Assembly (NCBI GenBank): GCA_964547415.1
Contig: CAZJNX010000126.1
Span: 1-14,132, forward strand
Direction: 5' to 3'
DNA: 14,132 nt
Origin: CAZJNX01 sp964547415
GTDB lineage: Bacteria > Pseudomonadota > Alphaproteobacteria > Rhizobiales > Amorphaceae
The notes below the pieces were generated by a model that was given only the letters and a program-made list of their open reading frames with translations, was not told the origin of the DNA and ran no database searches. Positions 13,659 through 14,132 of the stretch are shown here, piece after piece. A program made the translations under genes and the position numbers. The first letter of the stretch is position 1; every line of letters starts with the position of its first letter.

Positions 13659-14132
13659 ATGAACGGGATCGTTCGCACGCTCGCCATCGCGGGCATCGCC
13701 ACCTCGGTCGCCGCCGGCGCCGCGGTGGCCCAGGAGGTCGAGGAGATCAACTTCGGCATCATTTCCACGGAGTCGCAGCAGAACCTGCGCCGCCAGTGGG
13801 AGCCGTTCCTGGAGGACATGGAAGAGGCCACCGGCCTCACCGTCAACGCCTTCTTCGCCTCCGACTACGCCGGCATCATCGAGGGCATGCGCTTCGGCAA
13901 GGTGCAGGTGGCCTGGTTCGGCAACAAGTCGGCCATGGAGGCGGTCGATCGCGCCGACGGTGAGATCTTCGTGCAGACCGTCGACATCTCCGGCAACCCG
14001 GGCTACTGATCGCTGATCCTCGCCCACAAGGACAGCCCGCTCAACTCGCTGGAGGATCTGCTCCAGTGCAACCAGGAGCTCGACTTCGGCCTCGGCGACC
14101 CGAACTCCACCTCCGGCTTCCTGGTGCCGATG
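13659..14132 (+). pseudogene. phnD: phnD, phosphonate-binding protein, interrupted by TGA (3' end outside window)
   Basis: The start encodes a signal peptide (residues 1-24, cut after AVA), followed by the very typical INFGIISTESQQNLRRQWEP, DYAGIIEGMRFGKVQVAWFG and SAMEAVDRA of PhnD, the periplasmic binding protein of the phosphonate importer. At codon 117 (14007-14009) the frame meets TGA in GNPGY-stop-SLILAHKDSPLNS, where E. coli has GSPGYWSVLIVNKDSPINN, so TGG has become TGA. The same frame then continues without a gap through GDPNSTSGFLVP for 41 codons to the window end. Read literally, the product is a 116-residue fragment that cannot bind ligand. Possible explanations are a real nonsense mutation, a single-base sequencing error, or read-through; the window cannot decide among them. 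ATG 13659 has AGGGAG about nine bases upstream. Confidence 0.9.

Noticed and set aside
14007..14009. Genetic-code change (TGA read as Trp) or selenocysteine at the phnD TGA
   Set aside because: TGA ends every complete gene in the window, often inside stop/start overlaps, and Trp is otherwise TGG. The family residue is Trp rather than Cys, and I see no convincing SECIS-like stem directly after the codon.
1..14132. CRISPR arrays, tRNA or rRNA genes, insertion sequences, attachment sites
   Set aside because: No regularly spaced repeats, tRNA-like cloverleaf, transposase or target-site duplication was seen. Nearly all bases are assigned to protein genes.

Overview
The DNA is extremely GC-rich. 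Genes use almost only G or C at third codon positions, are tightly packed with 1-4 base stop/start overlaps, and every complete gene ends in TGA. Together with the protein families present, this suggests a high-GC alphaproteobacterium (inference; no rRNA or other taxonomic marker is present). The core of the window is a carbon-phosphorus (C-P) lyase locus for using phosphonates as a phosphorus source.

Layout. Minus strand, read right to left: phnF (4606-3758, GntR/UTRA repressor), a single-domain globin (3645-3139), a FIST-domain protein (3142-1946) that starts inside the globin stop, and a GAF/PAS sensor histidine kinase (1761 to beyond base 1). Plus strand, divergent from phnF: phnG, phnH, phnI, phnJ, phnK and phnL (4768-9400), translationally coupled in the order known from E. 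coli. Next comes a three-gene export cassette of HlyD-type adaptor, ABC ATPase and ABC-2 permease (9551-12673). A 102-base regulatory gap follows, then phnC and phnD (12776 to the window end).

How the genes work together. PhnC and PhnD, with permeases expected beyond the window, would import phosphonates. PhnG-H-I-J with the ATPase-like PhnK and PhnL form the lyase complex. PhnF and PhoB are the likely regulators: a good Pho box and a perfect palindrome of the HutC/PhnF operator type lie upstream of phnC. phnM and phnN are not between phnL and the window end.

Main points of interest. (1) phnD has an in-frame TGA at codon 117, where the family has Trp, and the reading frame continues intact to the window edge. 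(2) The FIST-globin-PAS kinase group resembles NosP/NahK-type nitric-oxide sensing pairs, here with an added globin and directly downstream of phnF. (3) A complete MFP-ABC-permease exporter sits between the lyase genes and the uptake genes. (4) PhnC has His in place of the usual Arg just after its ABC signature.
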